Notes: generated by a model from the sequence alone, not told the origin. Shown: positions 16,490 through 26,228, counted from the stretch's first letter. The stretch: DNA of 64,000 nt from DTFZ01 sp964510055 (GCA_964510055.1 CAZDZY010000001.1:17182-81181); one strand, 5' to 3'. Made by a program: numbers and translations.

Positions 16490-18664
16490 TCATCCAATAT
16501 ATTCCCGGCAGGCCTTTATCGCTTCCTCAAGGTCTTTTATGCTCGTATCGTCCCCAAGCACTTTATATCCCGGGCTTAATTGCCCGGAAGCGGCAAACAA
16601 CCCCGCATTGCCAAACGCCGACGAAAATTTATTCAGTATGCCGTCCAGCTCAGCCGATACATCCCTGCGCTCATTCAGCGTGTCGGCCTTCGCCTCATAT
16701 TCCCAGAACGATTCCGTGCCGCCCGCTTTAAGCGCGTCGATGCAGCGCTGCGCGTCGGCGCACAGCGCTTCGAGCGCCAAGGCGACTTCGCCCGTCAGCG
16801 GCGGCAGATATGTTATGCCGCCCGCGCTTATGGCGCCCTCGTCTTCGCACAGCGTTATTGGTTCGTCCGTATCCCTGCCGTAATAAAGTATCCCTGGTTT
16901 TCGGAATATATGGATGCCGCCCTGTGCCGGAGCTATGTTTTGTACGCCCTGCGCCAGCTGTTCCTGCGTATCCACCCGGAAAAGTACATTATCCGCCGTG
17001 ATCGCGTACGGTATATCTTCTACGAGATAAAACTCCCGAACATCCTGCATCAGCAGTTCGCTCTCGCGGCTATCGATCGTAAACCTGTAAAGGCTTCCGC
17101 TTTTCGCGTCTTCGCTCTCGCGCTGCTGGTAATACATGTACTTTACAGATGTATCGAACGTGTTTTTGTATATATGTATCTCAGCAAACCCCGTATCGTT
17201 TACCTTTACGGGCTCACTCCACTGTCCGTTTTGTTTCTGCATAAAATATAGTACTCCATCCGATTCACACGCCACTATCGTCAGCCCCGGGTCGAACGCC
17301 AAATGAGCTGTATCCGTTTCCGATTCGTAAAGCTTGGTTTTTTCTTTTCCTGGCTGCTGCTCGAACAGTGTGATCTCTTCAGGCGCCCCTTGGTATAAAC
17401 CAGTGCTGGATTCCCACATTAAAAACCGCTTTTCGGCGTTGGGCGGCAGCTCAGTATATAGATTTCCAAAGAACGGAATGAAACGAGCGTACTTTGACAG
17501 CATCTGCTCCTTCTGCCCCGGCGCTTTGTAGTAAAGGCTGCCGTTTGACTCGACTAAAAAACTGCTGTCTCCGAAAACTGCCAACACAATGCAATCACCT
17601 GAAAAACGTTCGATACTTCCGCCGGGGTAAAATACATACAAAGGCGGAAGTGGCACTAAACCTCCGCCGAAATAAAGCATTTGCCCGTTGTCGCTGATAT
17701 GCCCGTTACCGAACATGGCGCCGCTCAAAAGTGAGTTTTCCATGCGCGCTTCCACTTTTTTCGGCCCCCGCCCGCCGATCTTCACGTACAGCGTATAAAC
17801 GCTCAGCGCGCTTATGTTTCTCGTCGTTTTGGCTACATAATATATATTAGCCGCATTAGGCGAAAATCCGATGTTATAGTCGAACGAATGCCCAAGGCTC
17901 GCGCCGTTGCAGTATTCTGAGCACACGCCGCCTGAAATGAATTCCGGCTCGCCTGTAAATTCCCACGAGTACAGATCTCCCGTATCCTGATCCCCGCAGA
18001 CGTAAAGCACGCGGTTGCCGTTAGCGGAAAGCGCATACCATGAAACGCCCTGCGCTATAAACTTTGGTTCTTTCCATGACATATCGAGCGCGTACAGGCT
18101 GCCCGCCGATGCGCCGCCCGCGTATATCACGCGCTGCCCGTCGCCTGAAACCTTCGCGTCGCACACTCCCTGCGCAACCGGTTCCGGCTTGACAAGCCCG
18201 CCGGCGGCAACGCGCATAAGGTCGCCTTCGCCCGTTGCTTTATTATGATCCGCCGTATAGAACAGCCATCCTTTATCCGCACAGAACTCTCCGTTAATGA
18301 CGTCGCGGCCATATCCGTCTTTTATGATCTTCGCGCCTTCAAGCAGAACCGTGCGGCCGCCGCCCGCCATATAAGCCGATCCGCCCTTAGTATAAAGCAG
18401 AGGTTCTATGGCGCTTATCCCGGCCAGCCCGCTGCCTGCGGCAGGCGCCGTGTCAGCGGCGCTTGTTTCTGCACTGCTGCTGCCTGCTGTAATCTCCCGT
18501 TCCGGGGCGCTTGTCTCTGCATCGCTGCTTATGGCAGGCGCCGGAACAAAAACCGGGGCAAACACCATAATCAATACCACTGTTGCCAGCAACACCGATA
18601 ATCCCGCTGCCGCGATGATGACGCGGCTTATACGCCTCGGTTTTTCATTCTTTATCTCTTCCAT
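16490..18664 (-). CDS. Membrane-anchored propeller-like protein
   Basis: A 724-residue protein with one N-terminal membrane anchor (about residues 15-37), a Ser/Thr/Ala-rich linker to about 90, then repeated short beta units of TolB/WD-like type (for example LMRVAAGG, VSGDGQRVIYAGG, LSANGNRVLYVCGD, ISDNGQMLYFGG). The last 90 residues are helical. Such proteins read out beta-propeller folds on the cell surface; the ligand is unknown. GGAGGGG lies just before the ATG. It is the last gene of an operon with the metallophosphoesterase and a lipoprotein. Confidence 0.8.
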   Translation of the reverse strand: MEEIKNEKPRRISRVIIAAAGLSVLLATVVLIMVFAPVFVPAPAISSDAETSAPEREITAGSSSAETSAADTAPAAGSGLAGISAIEPLLYTKGGSAYMAGGGRTVLLEGAKIIKDGYGRDVINGEFCADKGWLFYTADHNKATGEGDLMRVAAGGLVKPEPVAQGVCDAKVSGDGQRVIYAGGASAGSLYALDMSWKEPKFIAQGVSWYALSANGNRVLYVCGDQDTGDLYSWEFTGEPEFISGGVCSEYCNGASLGHSFDYNIGFSPNAANIYYVAKTTRNISALSVYTLYVKIGGRGPKKVEARMENSLLSGAMFGNGHISDNGQMLYFGGGLVPLPPLYVFYPGGSIERFSGDCIVLAVFGDSSFLVESNGSLYYKAPGQKEQMLSKYARFIPFFGNLYTELPPNAEKRFLMWESSTGLYQGAPEEITLFEQQPGKEKTKLYESETDTAHLAFDPGLTIVACESDGVLYFMQKQNGQWSEPVKVNDTGFAEIHIYKNTFDTSVKYMYYQQRESEDAKSGSLYRFTIDSRESELLMQDVREFYLVEDIPYAITADNVLFRVDTQEQLAQGVQNIAPAQGGIHIFRKPGILYYGRDTDEPITLCEDEGAISAGGITYLPPLTGEVALALEALCADAQRCIDALKAGGTESFWEYEAKADTLNERRDVSAELDGILNKFSSAFGNAGLFAASGQLSPGYKVLGDDTSIKDLEEAIKACREYIG

Positions 18665-18686
18665 GACCCCTCCTATAATAAAACGA

Positions 18687-19613
18687 TCAGCCCTTATCAG
18701 CTTTTCTAAGCGTTATCACTACTATCTCCGGCGGCGCAAAGAATCGCACGTGCAAATCGATGACCCCTACGCCCCTTGTCACATACATGGGCATACCGTT
18801 CACACTGAAAAACCCGGCAGCGTAGCTATTTACAGCATATGTACGGGCAAGCGGGCCGAGGAGCGGCAGCGCTACCTGCCCGTAGTGCGTGTGCCCGGAA
18901 AGCTGCAGCGCGAACGGAAACCTCGAGCAATCGTCTGCCTGCGCGGGCTCGTGCGCCAGCAGTATTGTAAAACACCCTTTTTGCGCAGGCCATGCTGCCC
19001 CGCCTGAACCTGCGTTCCCCTCATTTATCGCGAGATGCTCCGGCCAGGGTTTATTACCGGCTATGCAGAAACCCTCCGCTGCCTATACGAAGCGGTTCTC
19101 CAGAACAATGAAACCGCCCTTTGTCAGTATCTCAAAAGCCGTACCCTTAGCCTCAAGGTCGTGGTTGCCGTATACTGCGTATTTGCCGAACCGCGGCTTT
19201 ATTTTCGCGAAGGCCGCGGCGACGCGGGCTGTATCCGGGCTGGTTTCCGGCGGCTCGTACTGCGTCAGGTCGCCTCCGAACAGCAGTATGTCCGGATTCA
19301 GAGCTTCTATATTAGCAGCGACGCGCTCCGCGTCCTCCGCGGAGAAACAGGAACCTGCGTGCAGGTCCGCGAAGAAAACGGCGCGCAGACCGTCAAGCCC
19401 TTCGGGGAGCCTCTCGTCTGCAATTTCAATTCTCGCAACCGTGAGCAGCGACGGCTCTATAGCGAAAGCCCATAAGATAACCGAAACACCCAGAATAATT
19501 AATATCAGTAAGTCCAATAATATTCGTTTCAGCCATCTTCGGCAGCGGATCGTTATCTTGCTGTCTGAAAACAGGTTGTTATACTTATGGGCAACGTAAT
19601 ATATTCCGGGCAT
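18687..19613 (-). pseudogene. Membrane metallophosphoesterase interrupted by an in-frame TAG
   Basis: A reading frame of 308 codons with one amber codon at 19083-19085 (codon 177). The part before it has an N-terminal membrane anchor (about residues 30-52) and the metal-binding boxes FFADLHAG, LLFGGDLTQ and VYGNHDLEAKG. The part after it, in the same frame, has FTILLAHEPAQAD, LQLSGHTHYGQV and TRGVGV, which complete the calcineurin-like site of the YkuE-type family. Both halves are needed for activity. TAG also ends ordinary genes here (for example blaI and the LUD gene), so recoding is not expected. A nonsense mutation or a sequencing error is simplest. Confidence 0.85.
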
Positions 19614-19620
19614 TATGACT

Positions 19621-20718
19621 TCAGCCCTTCATCGTCACCTTAAGCATAATGGGCCCTGAGCCGTATGTCTCTATCTCCACTGTACAGGCGCTGCCCGAAT
19701 ATACGTCGCCGCCCTGCGCGGTAAAGCCGCTGCTCAAAAGGAGCTGCCGGTAATCATCCAAAGCGGCAGCGGTACATTCGATCACGATCTCCACCGTATC
19801 CTCACCGAGGCTCATTGACGTATTTACCTTCCCGCCTGTAAACTCGGGCAAGCTGTCGGGCAGGTTTTCCGGCCATCCCTGATCGGGCATTGCCGGAGGC
19901 GTCGGGATGCCGGGTATTTCAGGCGCGCCGGTATTTTCCCCAGGCTTGTACTGTATTCCGACCGTGCCCGGCCCTAAGTTCAACAGCATTACGAGCAGAT
20001 CCCCCTTCGTAAAGTTGGTGCTGATTATATTATAGTTCTGGTCGGTCATTGTCCTTCCTTCCGTGAATCCTTCCGTTTTCAGCTGCGCGCAGTAATCTGC
20101 AAACAGATCCGCGTTTTCCGATTCGCAGCTTATTTCCAGCCTTTCACCTATCGTCATAACGCTTGTTACTTTACTGTTTGCCGGCTGGCTTAATATGCCG
20201 CTGAGCTGCGCGGGCCACTCAACTTTGTTTTTGATCTCAGTACCTTCGGGAAAGCCTTTGGGGTCTATATCGTAAGTGCCCATATCCGCGCCGTATTCTA
20301 TAAACATCTTGTAGCTGCCCTTCGTTATCCTTACCGCGTCATATTTGCCCTCGCGGATATACCGTTCGATATCCTCCTGCGGCGTTCCGGGCTGCTCATA
20401 GACCACGAACTCAAGCGAAAATCCTTTTTGATACAGCAGCGCAAGGTAATTTTCGAACTCGTCTTCGGGCATGTTGTTGAAGAATATGCGTATGGTGTTT
20501 TGGTCCGCCATTACGTCCGTTATATCCGCGGGTATCGGCGGTATGTCGTCCGGTATATAATCCGGCCAACCGGACGCCCCGTAGGAGAAATACTCCCCCT
20601 GCATCGAGAACCCCCCGGATGTGACGGGGCTTTGAGGAAGCATTGGCTGCTGAGGAGCGGCTGAACAGCCGCACAGTATAAGCACAAATGCCAGAACTGA
20701 TAATATCTTTTTGATCAT
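19621..20718 (-). CDS. Lipoprotein with three repeated alpha/beta units
   Basis: A 365-residue lipoprotein. The ATG at 20718 is chosen because AAAGGA lies 7 bases upstream and the signal peptide MIKKILSVLAFVLILCGC follows directly (lipid-modified Cys at residue 18). The mature part has three units of about 90-100 residues. Each has a strand ending in a short acidic patch and a helix of the type Y-x-x-L-L-x-x-x-GF (LALLYQKGFSLEF, YCAQLKTEGFTEG, YRQLLLSSGFTAQG), separated by a proline-rich linker. No family name is certain. The metallophosphoesterase follows 7 bp downstream. Confidence 0.75.
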   Translation of the reverse strand: MIKKILSVLAFVLILCGCSAAPQQPMLPQSPVTSGGFSMQGEYFSYGASGWPDYIPDDIPPIPADITDVMADQNTIRIFFNNMPEDEFENYLALLYQKGFSLEFVVYEQPGTPQEDIERYIREGKYDAVRITKGSYKMFIEYGADMGTYDIDPKGFPEGTEIKNKVEWPAQLSGILSQPANSKVTSVMTIGERLEISCESENADLFADYCAQLKTEGFTEGRTMTDQNYNIISTNFTKGDLLVMLLNLGPGTVGIQYKPGENTGAPEIPGIPTPPAMPDQGWPENLPDSLPEFTGGKVNTSMSLGEDTVEIVIECTAAALDDYRQLLLSSGFTAQGGDVYSGSACTVEIETYGSGPIMLKVTMKG

Positions 20719-20920
20719 GAACATTTCCTTTCCCAACGCGCGCAAAGGCTAAGCCTTAAAGCGCATCTCAAATTTTGAATGATACCAGATAAAGGGTTAT
20801 AAATATATGTATATATTATTCGGAAAATGGAAATATTGCAACAGGATTGTATATTATTGCCCGTATCATAGAGTTGGCAGGCGATCTGGGATCTGTCTAT
20901 GCTCACAAAGCATCTGCAAT

Positions 20921-20942
20921 ACAAAAAAGCCCGGTTGGGCTT
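20921..20942 (-). terminator. Terminator of mgsA
   Basis: Minus-strand stem AAGCCC with GGGCTT around AACC, followed by six T. Confidence 0.85.
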
Positions 20943-20952
20943 CTTAAGTCTC

Positions 20953-21384
20953 TTATATCTTAAAATCCAGTATCACTCTCTCATAGTCCTTCTCCATCAG
21001 CTTCGAAGACATAATGAAGTCCGCCGACGCCCGGTTCATAGCCACGGGTATGTTGTAGAGCACGGCGATGCGCAGCAGCGCTTTTACGTCAGGGTCGTGC
21101 GGCTGCGACGTGAGCGGGTCCCAGAAGAATATAAGCACGTCTATCCCCAGCTCCGCTATAAGGGAGCCTATCTTCTGGTCGCCTCCGAGCGGGCCGCTGC
21201 GATACGCCTTTACCGGCAGCCCCGTACGCTCAGTTATAAACTTTGCCGTAGTGCCTGTGCCGCAAAGAAAATGCCCGCTGAGTACTTTCTTATTCTTTAC
21301 CGCCCATTCCGCGAGCGCCTCTTTACGGTTGTCGTGAGCGACCAGTGCTATGCGTTTCTGCGCGTTGATAGTATGCGTCTCCAT
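20953..21384 (-). CDS. mgsA: Methylglyoxal synthase
   Basis: Converts dihydroxyacetone phosphate to methylglyoxal and phosphate, a bypass of lower glycolysis when phosphate is short. The 143-residue protein has the family boxes RIALVAHDNRKEAL near residue 10, GTGTTAKFI near 42, SGPLGGDQKIGSLI near 64, and IFFWDPLTSQPHDPDVKALLR near 86, including the catalytic aspartates and histidine. The ATG at 21384 is taken because TGAGGGG lies just before it; the frame runs seven codons further upstream. Confidence 0.97.
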   Translation of the reverse strand: METHTINAQKRIALVAHDNRKEALAEWAVKNKKVLSGHFLCGTGTTAKFITERTGLPVKAYRSGPLGGDQKIGSLIAELGIDVLIFFWDPLTSQPHDPDVKALLRIAVLYNIPVAMNRASADFIMSSKLMEKDYERVILDFKI

Positions 21385-21489
21385 AAATATACCCCTCAGA
21401 ATCAAATGATATTATATACTCAAATTATACGCTACATATGTATGTTTTAACAGTAGCGGAATCGCCAAATCTTTTCTTGCTCAGAGTTG

Positions 21490-21861
21490 TTATTCTTTCA
21501 CTACGAAGCGGATGCCGCCTTTTGCGTTACTCCCCGTAACAGTGAAATGATATGTACCGGCCTCCTGTGCCTCGATTGAAAAACTGCACGAGGAAGCGTT
21601 ATCTCCCCTGTATATACTTTCGCCATTTGCATCTGTTATGAGAATATCGACACGTCCGGATCTGTTCTCGATGTTGACGTCAATAACCATTCCCTGCTTA
21701 AGTTCCATCTCGTGCGTCATTGTTCTATTCAGTACTGAGTAATCCAATATAAACTGTTTATCGTTTCCTGTTTTGCTGCCGTCAAAAACCTGTTCCTGGC
21801 AGCCTGCTAAAGCAGCAATCAATAATGCGCTTATTATCAATATCAAAAAGTATCTCTTCAT
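21490..21861 (-). CDS. Small lipoprotein with a beta-sandwich-like domain
   Basis: A 123-residue lipoprotein with signal peptide and lipobox LAGC at residues 18-21. The mature part alternates short strands (MVIDVNIENRSGRVDILITDANG, GTYHFTVTGSNAKGGIRFVVKE) in the manner of carbohydrate-binding-like or pre-peptidase C-terminal sandwiches. The role is unknown. It sits between mgsA and murF on the same strand. Confidence 0.7.
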   Translation of the reverse strand: MKRYFLILIISALLIAALAGCQEQVFDGSKTGNDKQFILDYSVLNRTMTHEMELKQGMVIDVNIENRSGRVDILITDANGESIYRGDNASSCSFSIEAQEAGTYHFTVTGSNAKGGIRFVVKE

Positions 21862-21895
21862 TTTCTATCCTCACTGTTACGTCAGACACATTCCG

Positions 21896-23254
21896 TTACT
21901 TGTTCTCCTTGAGCCATTCTGCCACTGTCTCGAGGTGCATGCCGTGCGATGCCTTGACGAGCACTGTATCGCCTTTCTGTATCAGCTTTGGCAGCGCCTC
22001 TATAAGCGCCTCCCTGTTCTCAAAGTGCAGCGCGTTCGCGCCCTGCTCTTGTGCGGCCTCATATATATTCTTCGAAAGCTTCCCTACGCCGATGATTACG
22101 TCTATCCCCTCTTTCGCCGCGTGACATCCTACGCACTTGTGATATTCAGCCTCGTTTTCGCCGAGTTCGAACATGTCCCCCAGTATGCAGACTTTTCTGC
22201 CTTTAGCTTTCGCCGCTATGCTGATAGAAGCAGCCATAGATGTAGGGTTGGCGTTATACGCGTCGCTGATTATCGTTATTTTCCCGGCCTCGATAATATG
22301 CATGCGGCCCGATGATGGCTCAAAACCGCTTATACCGCGTTGTATATGTTCTTCGCCGACGCCGAGTATTTCACCGACAGCGAGAGCCGCGAGGGCGTTC
22401 ATCACCATATGCGCCCCGGGAGAAGGAACATGCAGCTTAGTCTCTTTGCCTTCATGGCAGGCAGTGAAGCTAACCCCGTCGAGCCCCATGTCAACGACGT
22501 CTTTAGCCCTTACTCTGTTGCCTTCGCCGAATCCGTACGTTACTGCGTCCGGGAAGCGCGCAACGAGCGTAGCGAGCAGCGGGTCGTCCCCGTTTATCAC
22601 CACATGGCCATCCGGCTCCATAAATTCAAGCATCTCGGATTTCGCTTTCAATATGCCTTCCTTCGAGCCTAAAAACTCGAGGTGCGCCTCCCCTATGTTG
22701 GTCAAAACGCAAACTTTCGGGCGCGCTATCCTCGCAAGATTCGCTATCTCTCCGAAATGGTTCATACCCATCTCTATGACCGCCGCCTCGTGGCTGTGAT
22801 CCAGTTTCATTAACGTTATGGGCACGCCCGTCTGGTTGTTGAGGTTACCTTCGTTTTTCAGCACGCTGTATTTCTGCTCGAGCACGCCGGCTATAAGTTC
22901 TTTCGTAGTAGTCTTGCCGACGCTGCCCGTAATTCCTACAACGGGTATGCCGAACAGCGAGCGGTAAAACTCCGCTATGTCCTGAAACTTACGGAGCGTT
23001 GAGTTTACAAGTATATACGGCTCCTCTTCCAGCGGCTTTTCCGTAAGGCAGCACAGCGCTCCAAGTTCCCTCGCCTTATCGATAAAATCGTGCCCGTCGT
23101 GATTTTCTCCTTTGATGGGTACGAACATGAAGCCGGGCTGAACGGCGCGGCTGTCTATCGTAACGCCCGTTATTCTCTGCCCGAGCAGTTTTTCGTCTCC
23201 CGCGAATGCACCTTTACAGGCGCTAAGCGCCTGCCTCAGCGTAAATGGAACCAT
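21896..23254 (-). CDS. murF: UDP-N-acetylmuramoyl-tripeptide--D-alanyl-D-alanine ligase
   Basis: Adds the D-Ala-D-Ala dipeptide to the muramyl tripeptide, the last cytoplasmic peptide step of peptidoglycan synthesis. The 452-residue length is normal. The ATP site is GITGSVGKTTTKE near residue 110. The central Mur-ligase boxes are EMGMNHFGEIANLARIARP, NIGEAHLEFLGS and KAKSEM (carbamylated-lysine region). The C-terminal domain has SDAYNANPTSMAA and GDMFELGENE. It lies directly after ddl, which makes its substrate dipeptide. Confidence 0.97.
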   Translation of the reverse strand: MVPFTLRQALSACKGAFAGDEKLLGQRITGVTIDSRAVQPGFMFVPIKGENHDGHDFIDKARELGALCCLTEKPLEEEPYILVNSTLRKFQDIAEFYRSLFGIPVVGITGSVGKTTTKELIAGVLEQKYSVLKNEGNLNNQTGVPITLMKLDHSHEAAVIEMGMNHFGEIANLARIARPKVCVLTNIGEAHLEFLGSKEGILKAKSEMLEFMEPDGHVVINGDDPLLATLVARFPDAVTYGFGEGNRVRAKDVVDMGLDGVSFTACHEGKETKLHVPSPGAHMVMNALAALAVGEILGVGEEHIQRGISGFEPSSGRMHIIEAGKITIISDAYNANPTSMAASISIAAKAKGRKVCILGDMFELGENEAEYHKCVGCHAAKEGIDVIIGVGKLSKNIYEAAQEQGANALHFENREALIEALPKLIQKGDTVLVKASHGMHLETVAEWLKENK

Positions 23255-23338
23255 GTTATTTCCCCTAAATCGATTCTATTATTATTGGGGCGGCTATTAG
23301 CCGCCCTCTGTTTACATCATGCTTCGTTTGTTACCCGG

Positions 23339-24376
23339 TTACTTTCTTATTTCCAGCGATAGCTTTATTATCTCTTCGCACAGCTGCTCATACGATATCC
23401 CCACGGCCTTCGCTTCCTGCGGTATAAGGCTCGTCGGCGTCATGCCGGGCAGCGTATTCGCCTCGAGGCAGTATATGCCGCCGTCTTTCCCCAGTATAAA
23501 ATCGACGCGCGAATACACACAGAGGCCGAGTGTCTTATGCACTTTCAGCGCGATCTCCTGGATCTTCTTTGTGTTCTCTTCATCGAGCTCAGCCGGGCAG
23601 ACCTCTTTCGTTATGCCGGCCTGATATTTATGTTCGTAGTCATAAAACCCTTCGTTCGGTATTATCTCTACGAGCGGCAAAGCCCTTTCGCCGAGTATGC
23701 CGCACGTGAATTCCCTTCCCTCAATGAACTGCTCGACGAGCACCTCACCTTCATAGCGCAGCGCCTCTTGTGCCGCAGATTTAAGCTCGGCCAGCGTCGC
23801 GGCCCTGGTTATGCCTATGCTCGAGCCCCCCGCGTTCGGCTTTACTATGCACGGCAGCGGGAATTTCGCTATGTCTTCCATATCGGCTTTCGTATATAAT
23901 CTGCCTTTCGGATTGCATATCCCGACGTGGTCGAATAATTGTTTTGTGACGTTCTTGTTCATCGCAAGCGCGCTGCCCAAATACCCTGAGCCGGTGTATT
24001 TTATGCCCATTACGTCGAATATGGCCTGAAGCTTCCCGTTCTCGCCTATATCCCCGTGCAGCCCCATAAAAACAATGTCCGCCGCCTTGCATAGAGGCAG
24101 TACGTTTTTGCCTATATCGCCGTAGCCGCTGTCGGGGCGCATCGCCTTTATCTTATCTATATCGGGCGCCAGCAAGGGTACTTTATATGGCTCCATCTGC
24201 CCCGATACGTTAAACGTTTCAAGAATATCCCCGGGGACCTCTTCCGCCCCAAAAAATAAGTCGACCAATATGGCTTTATGCCCCGCGCGCCTGAGCGCGT
24301 TGCAAATAAGCGTTCCGGACGTAAGCGAAACGTCCCTCTCGCTGGAAAGGCCCCCTGCCAAAACAACAATATTCAT
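23339..24376 (-). CDS. ddl: D-alanine--D-alanine ligase
   Basis: Joins two D-alanines with ATP for use by MurF. The 345-residue ATP-grasp protein starts VLAGGLSSERDVSLTSG. It has the large-loop and metal sites KPNAGGSSIGI near residue 176, EGREFTCGILG near 218, and DFILGKDGGIYCLEANTLPGMTPTSLIPQ near 290-318. Between the two genes lies a short GC-rich hairpin (GGGGCGGCT with AGCCGCCCT) that has no T run and may stabilise the 3' part of the message. Confidence 0.97.
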   Translation of the reverse strand: MNIVVLAGGLSSERDVSLTSGTLICNALRRAGHKAILVDLFFGAEEVPGDILETFNVSGQMEPYKVPLLAPDIDKIKAMRPDSGYGDIGKNVLPLCKAADIVFMGLHGDIGENGKLQAIFDVMGIKYTGSGYLGSALAMNKNVTKQLFDHVGICNPKGRLYTKADMEDIAKFPLPCIVKPNAGGSSIGITRAATLAELKSAAQEALRYEGEVLVEQFIEGREFTCGILGERALPLVEIIPNEGFYDYEHKYQAGITKEVCPAELDEENTKKIQEIALKVHKTLGLCVYSRVDFILGKDGGIYCLEANTLPGMTPTSLIPQEAKAVGISYEQLCEEIIKLSLEIRK

Positions 24377-24582
24377 TTACCAACCTCTTTTCTCACCCAA
24401 AAAACAAACTGTGATCAATGCTTGCCTTTTCCACCAAAAAGGAATAATTAAACTTATTTATTATAACACATTTTATTCACAGGCGTAAAAGTTTTGTTAT
24501 TAATAATATATAGTTATTTAATCTTTTCCCCGTAGAGCGTCATATTGCATCAATACCGTTCGTGTGTTAGAATACATACAAG

Positions 24583-24629
24583 ATAGACACAATCGTCTAT
24601 TCCTCTGTATAATAAACAATATCGTCTAT
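24583..24629 (+). promoter_or_regulatory. Promoter with two tandem palindromes upstream of satD
   Basis: A perfect dyad ATAGAC-N6-GTCTAT lies at 24583-24600, and a second copy with one mismatch (ATAAAC-N6-GTCTAT) at 24612-24629. The centres are 29 bp apart. A promoter is embedded: TAGACA (24584-24589), 18 bp, TATAAT (24608-24613). The first site covers the -35 and the second starts at the -10. The likely ligand is SatD itself, whose C terminus looks like an HTH, but this is inference. The rest of the 347-bp gap shows no gene. Confidence 0.6.
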
Positions 24630-24723
24630 CATCAGGCTCAATAAAAACGCTTATAAAGCGGAACCTGAAAAGCATCTTGTATTATCAGTATGATTTCCAT
24701 ATAATGTGTATGAGGTATTGATC

Positions 24724-25371
24724 ATGCTATACTGTGCGGTGATCGGCGATATCGTCGATTCCAGAAATCTGCCTGACCGGAGCGCCGCTCAGGACAGGTT
24801 AAAAAGCGTACTCGCAGCAATCAACGGCAGATACAAGGAATATATAGCCTCATCGTTCACTATTACGCTGGGCGACGAGTTCCAGGGGCTTTTATCCAAT
24901 GCGGTCCATGCGTTTGATATCGCGGAATACATACAGCGCAAAATGCACCCCGTAAGATTTCGTTTCGGCATCGGCTATGACGAGTTGTTTACCGGCGTCG
25001 ACCGTAATGTTTCCATAGGAGCCGACGGCCCCGCGTATTACAGGGCGCGGGACATGATAAACAGTATCAAATCGAAAGAGAACAGCTTGCTTTCTTACCA
25101 CCCCGAGATACTCTTCGAGTCGAAAAACTGCGACGACGGGCTTATCAATGCTGTTGCCGTACTATACAGGCAGCTGGAGAAAAGCTGGACGGACAAGCAG
25201 AGAAGATATATCGATCTTTTCCTTGACAATATAGAGAGCCAATACGCTATCGCAAAGCATTTTAACGTAAAGCAGCCGAGCGTCAACAAGGCGTTCGAGC
25301 GCGCGGGGCTTTATAAATATCTGTTTGCGCTCGAACAATTAAGAGATTACTTTATAAAAAATAATTTTTAA
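24724..25371 (+). CDS. SatD-family protein
   Basis: A 215-residue protein matching the SatD family: N-terminal YCAVIGDIVDSR, TITLGDEFQGLL near residue 45, and RFRFGIGYDELFTGVDRNVSIGADGPAYYRARD near 77-109. The last third has an HTH-like stretch (SQYAIAKHFNVKQPSVNKAFERAG), which may bind DNA. The ATG at 24724 is chosen because GAGGT lies 7 bases upstream. The family name comes from a streptococcal stress-tolerance locus; the biochemical role is not known. The DUF3307 gene follows 10 bp downstream, so the two are an operon. Confidence 0.88.
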   Translation: MLYCAVIGDIVDSRNLPDRSAAQDRLKSVLAAINGRYKEYIASSFTITLGDEFQGLLSNAVHAFDIAEYIQRKMHPVRFRFGIGYDELFTGVDRNVSIGADGPAYYRARDMINSIKSKENSLLSYHPEILFESKNCDDGLINAVAVLYRQLEKSWTDKQRRYIDLFLDNIESQYAIAKHFNVKQPSVNKAFERAGLYKYLFALEQLRDYFIKNNF

Positions 25372-25381
25372 AAGAGGTCTT

Positions 25382-26122
25382 ATGCCGGAAGTATTTTATT
25401 TATACCTTTTAGGGCATGTTATCGGGGATTTCTATTTTCAGACGCAGGCCATAGCCGAGCGGAAGCAGGAGGATATCAAGGCGGCCTTCGGCCACTGCCT
25501 CCTCTACTGGATCGCGATGCTGATTATTTCCATCCCGCTTTTCCTCGCCTGCCCTGCGGCAGGGGCTATCGCGTTTGCCGCGGCAGGGCTGGCGCATTTC
25601 GTCATCGACCTTATCAAGCACGCGGCTGCGCGTAAAAATCCCGATTCATTTGCGGTATTTATTGCAGATCAGGCGCTGCATATCGCGGTGATAATCGCGG
25701 GCTCTTATGCGCTGCAGCAGCTTATTCCCGCTGACGGGATATCCGGCTTATTTGCCGGCCTTAATATATCTTACCTGACGACTGTAAAGCTGCTTATAGT
25801 GCTGGCCCTCGCGGGAAGGCCGGCGAATATAGCGTTTAAAAAACTCCTGAAAGCAGCCAAAGCTGAAGACAGGCTCGCCGACGCCGCCTCTGGGCTAAAG
25901 AACGCGGGGGCTGTCATAGGCACGCTTGAAAGGATAATTGTCTGCGTGATGTTCTTTCTCGGCGAATACGCCTCTATCGCTATAGTGCTGACCGCAAAAT
26001 CAATAGCGCGGTATAACCGCCTGAAAACCGAGCCGAAGTTCGCGGAATATTACCTTATCGGCACCCTTTCCAGCATTACGTACGCGATACTTATTTCGAT
26101 GCTATTCTTTCAGCCCGCATAA
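25382..26122 (+). CDS. DUF3307 integral membrane protein
   Basis: A 246-residue membrane protein. The N-terminal segment is the DUF3307 hallmark, LLGHVIGDFYFQTQAIAERKQ, followed by H-CLLYW and a central AHFVIDLIKHAAARK with paired charged residues in membrane segments. About six spans are predicted, with a cytoplasmic loop near residues 150-180. AAAAGAGGTC gives the ribosome binding site. It travels with SatD in this operon. Function not established. Confidence 0.85.
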   Translation: MPEVFYLYLLGHVIGDFYFQTQAIAERKQEDIKAAFGHCLLYWIAMLIISIPLFLACPAAGAIAFAAAGLAHFVIDLIKHAAARKNPDSFAVFIADQALHIAVIIAGSYALQQLIPADGISGLFAGLNISYLTTVKLLIVLALAGRPANIAFKKLLKAAKAEDRLADAASGLKNAGAVIGTLERIIVCVMFFLGEYASIAIVLTAKSIARYNRLKTEPKFAEYYLIGTLSSITYAILISMLFFQPA

Positions 26123-26228
26123 TGATACAAGAATAAACAGCATTGATATTTTGCTCAACGTACTCTATTGACACAAGAGCTTACAGGAATAAAGAAAAAA
26201 TTTTCAATAAAATCCAGGGAGGCTTTCC

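Noticed and set aside
19083..19085. TAG read as pyrrolysine in the metallophosphoesterase
   Set aside because: TAG ends several ordinary genes in the window and there is no sign of pylT or a PYLIS-like element nearby.
23270..23312. GC-rich hairpin between ddl and murF taken as a terminator
   Set aside because: There is no T run on the minus strand and murF needs read-through from ddl.
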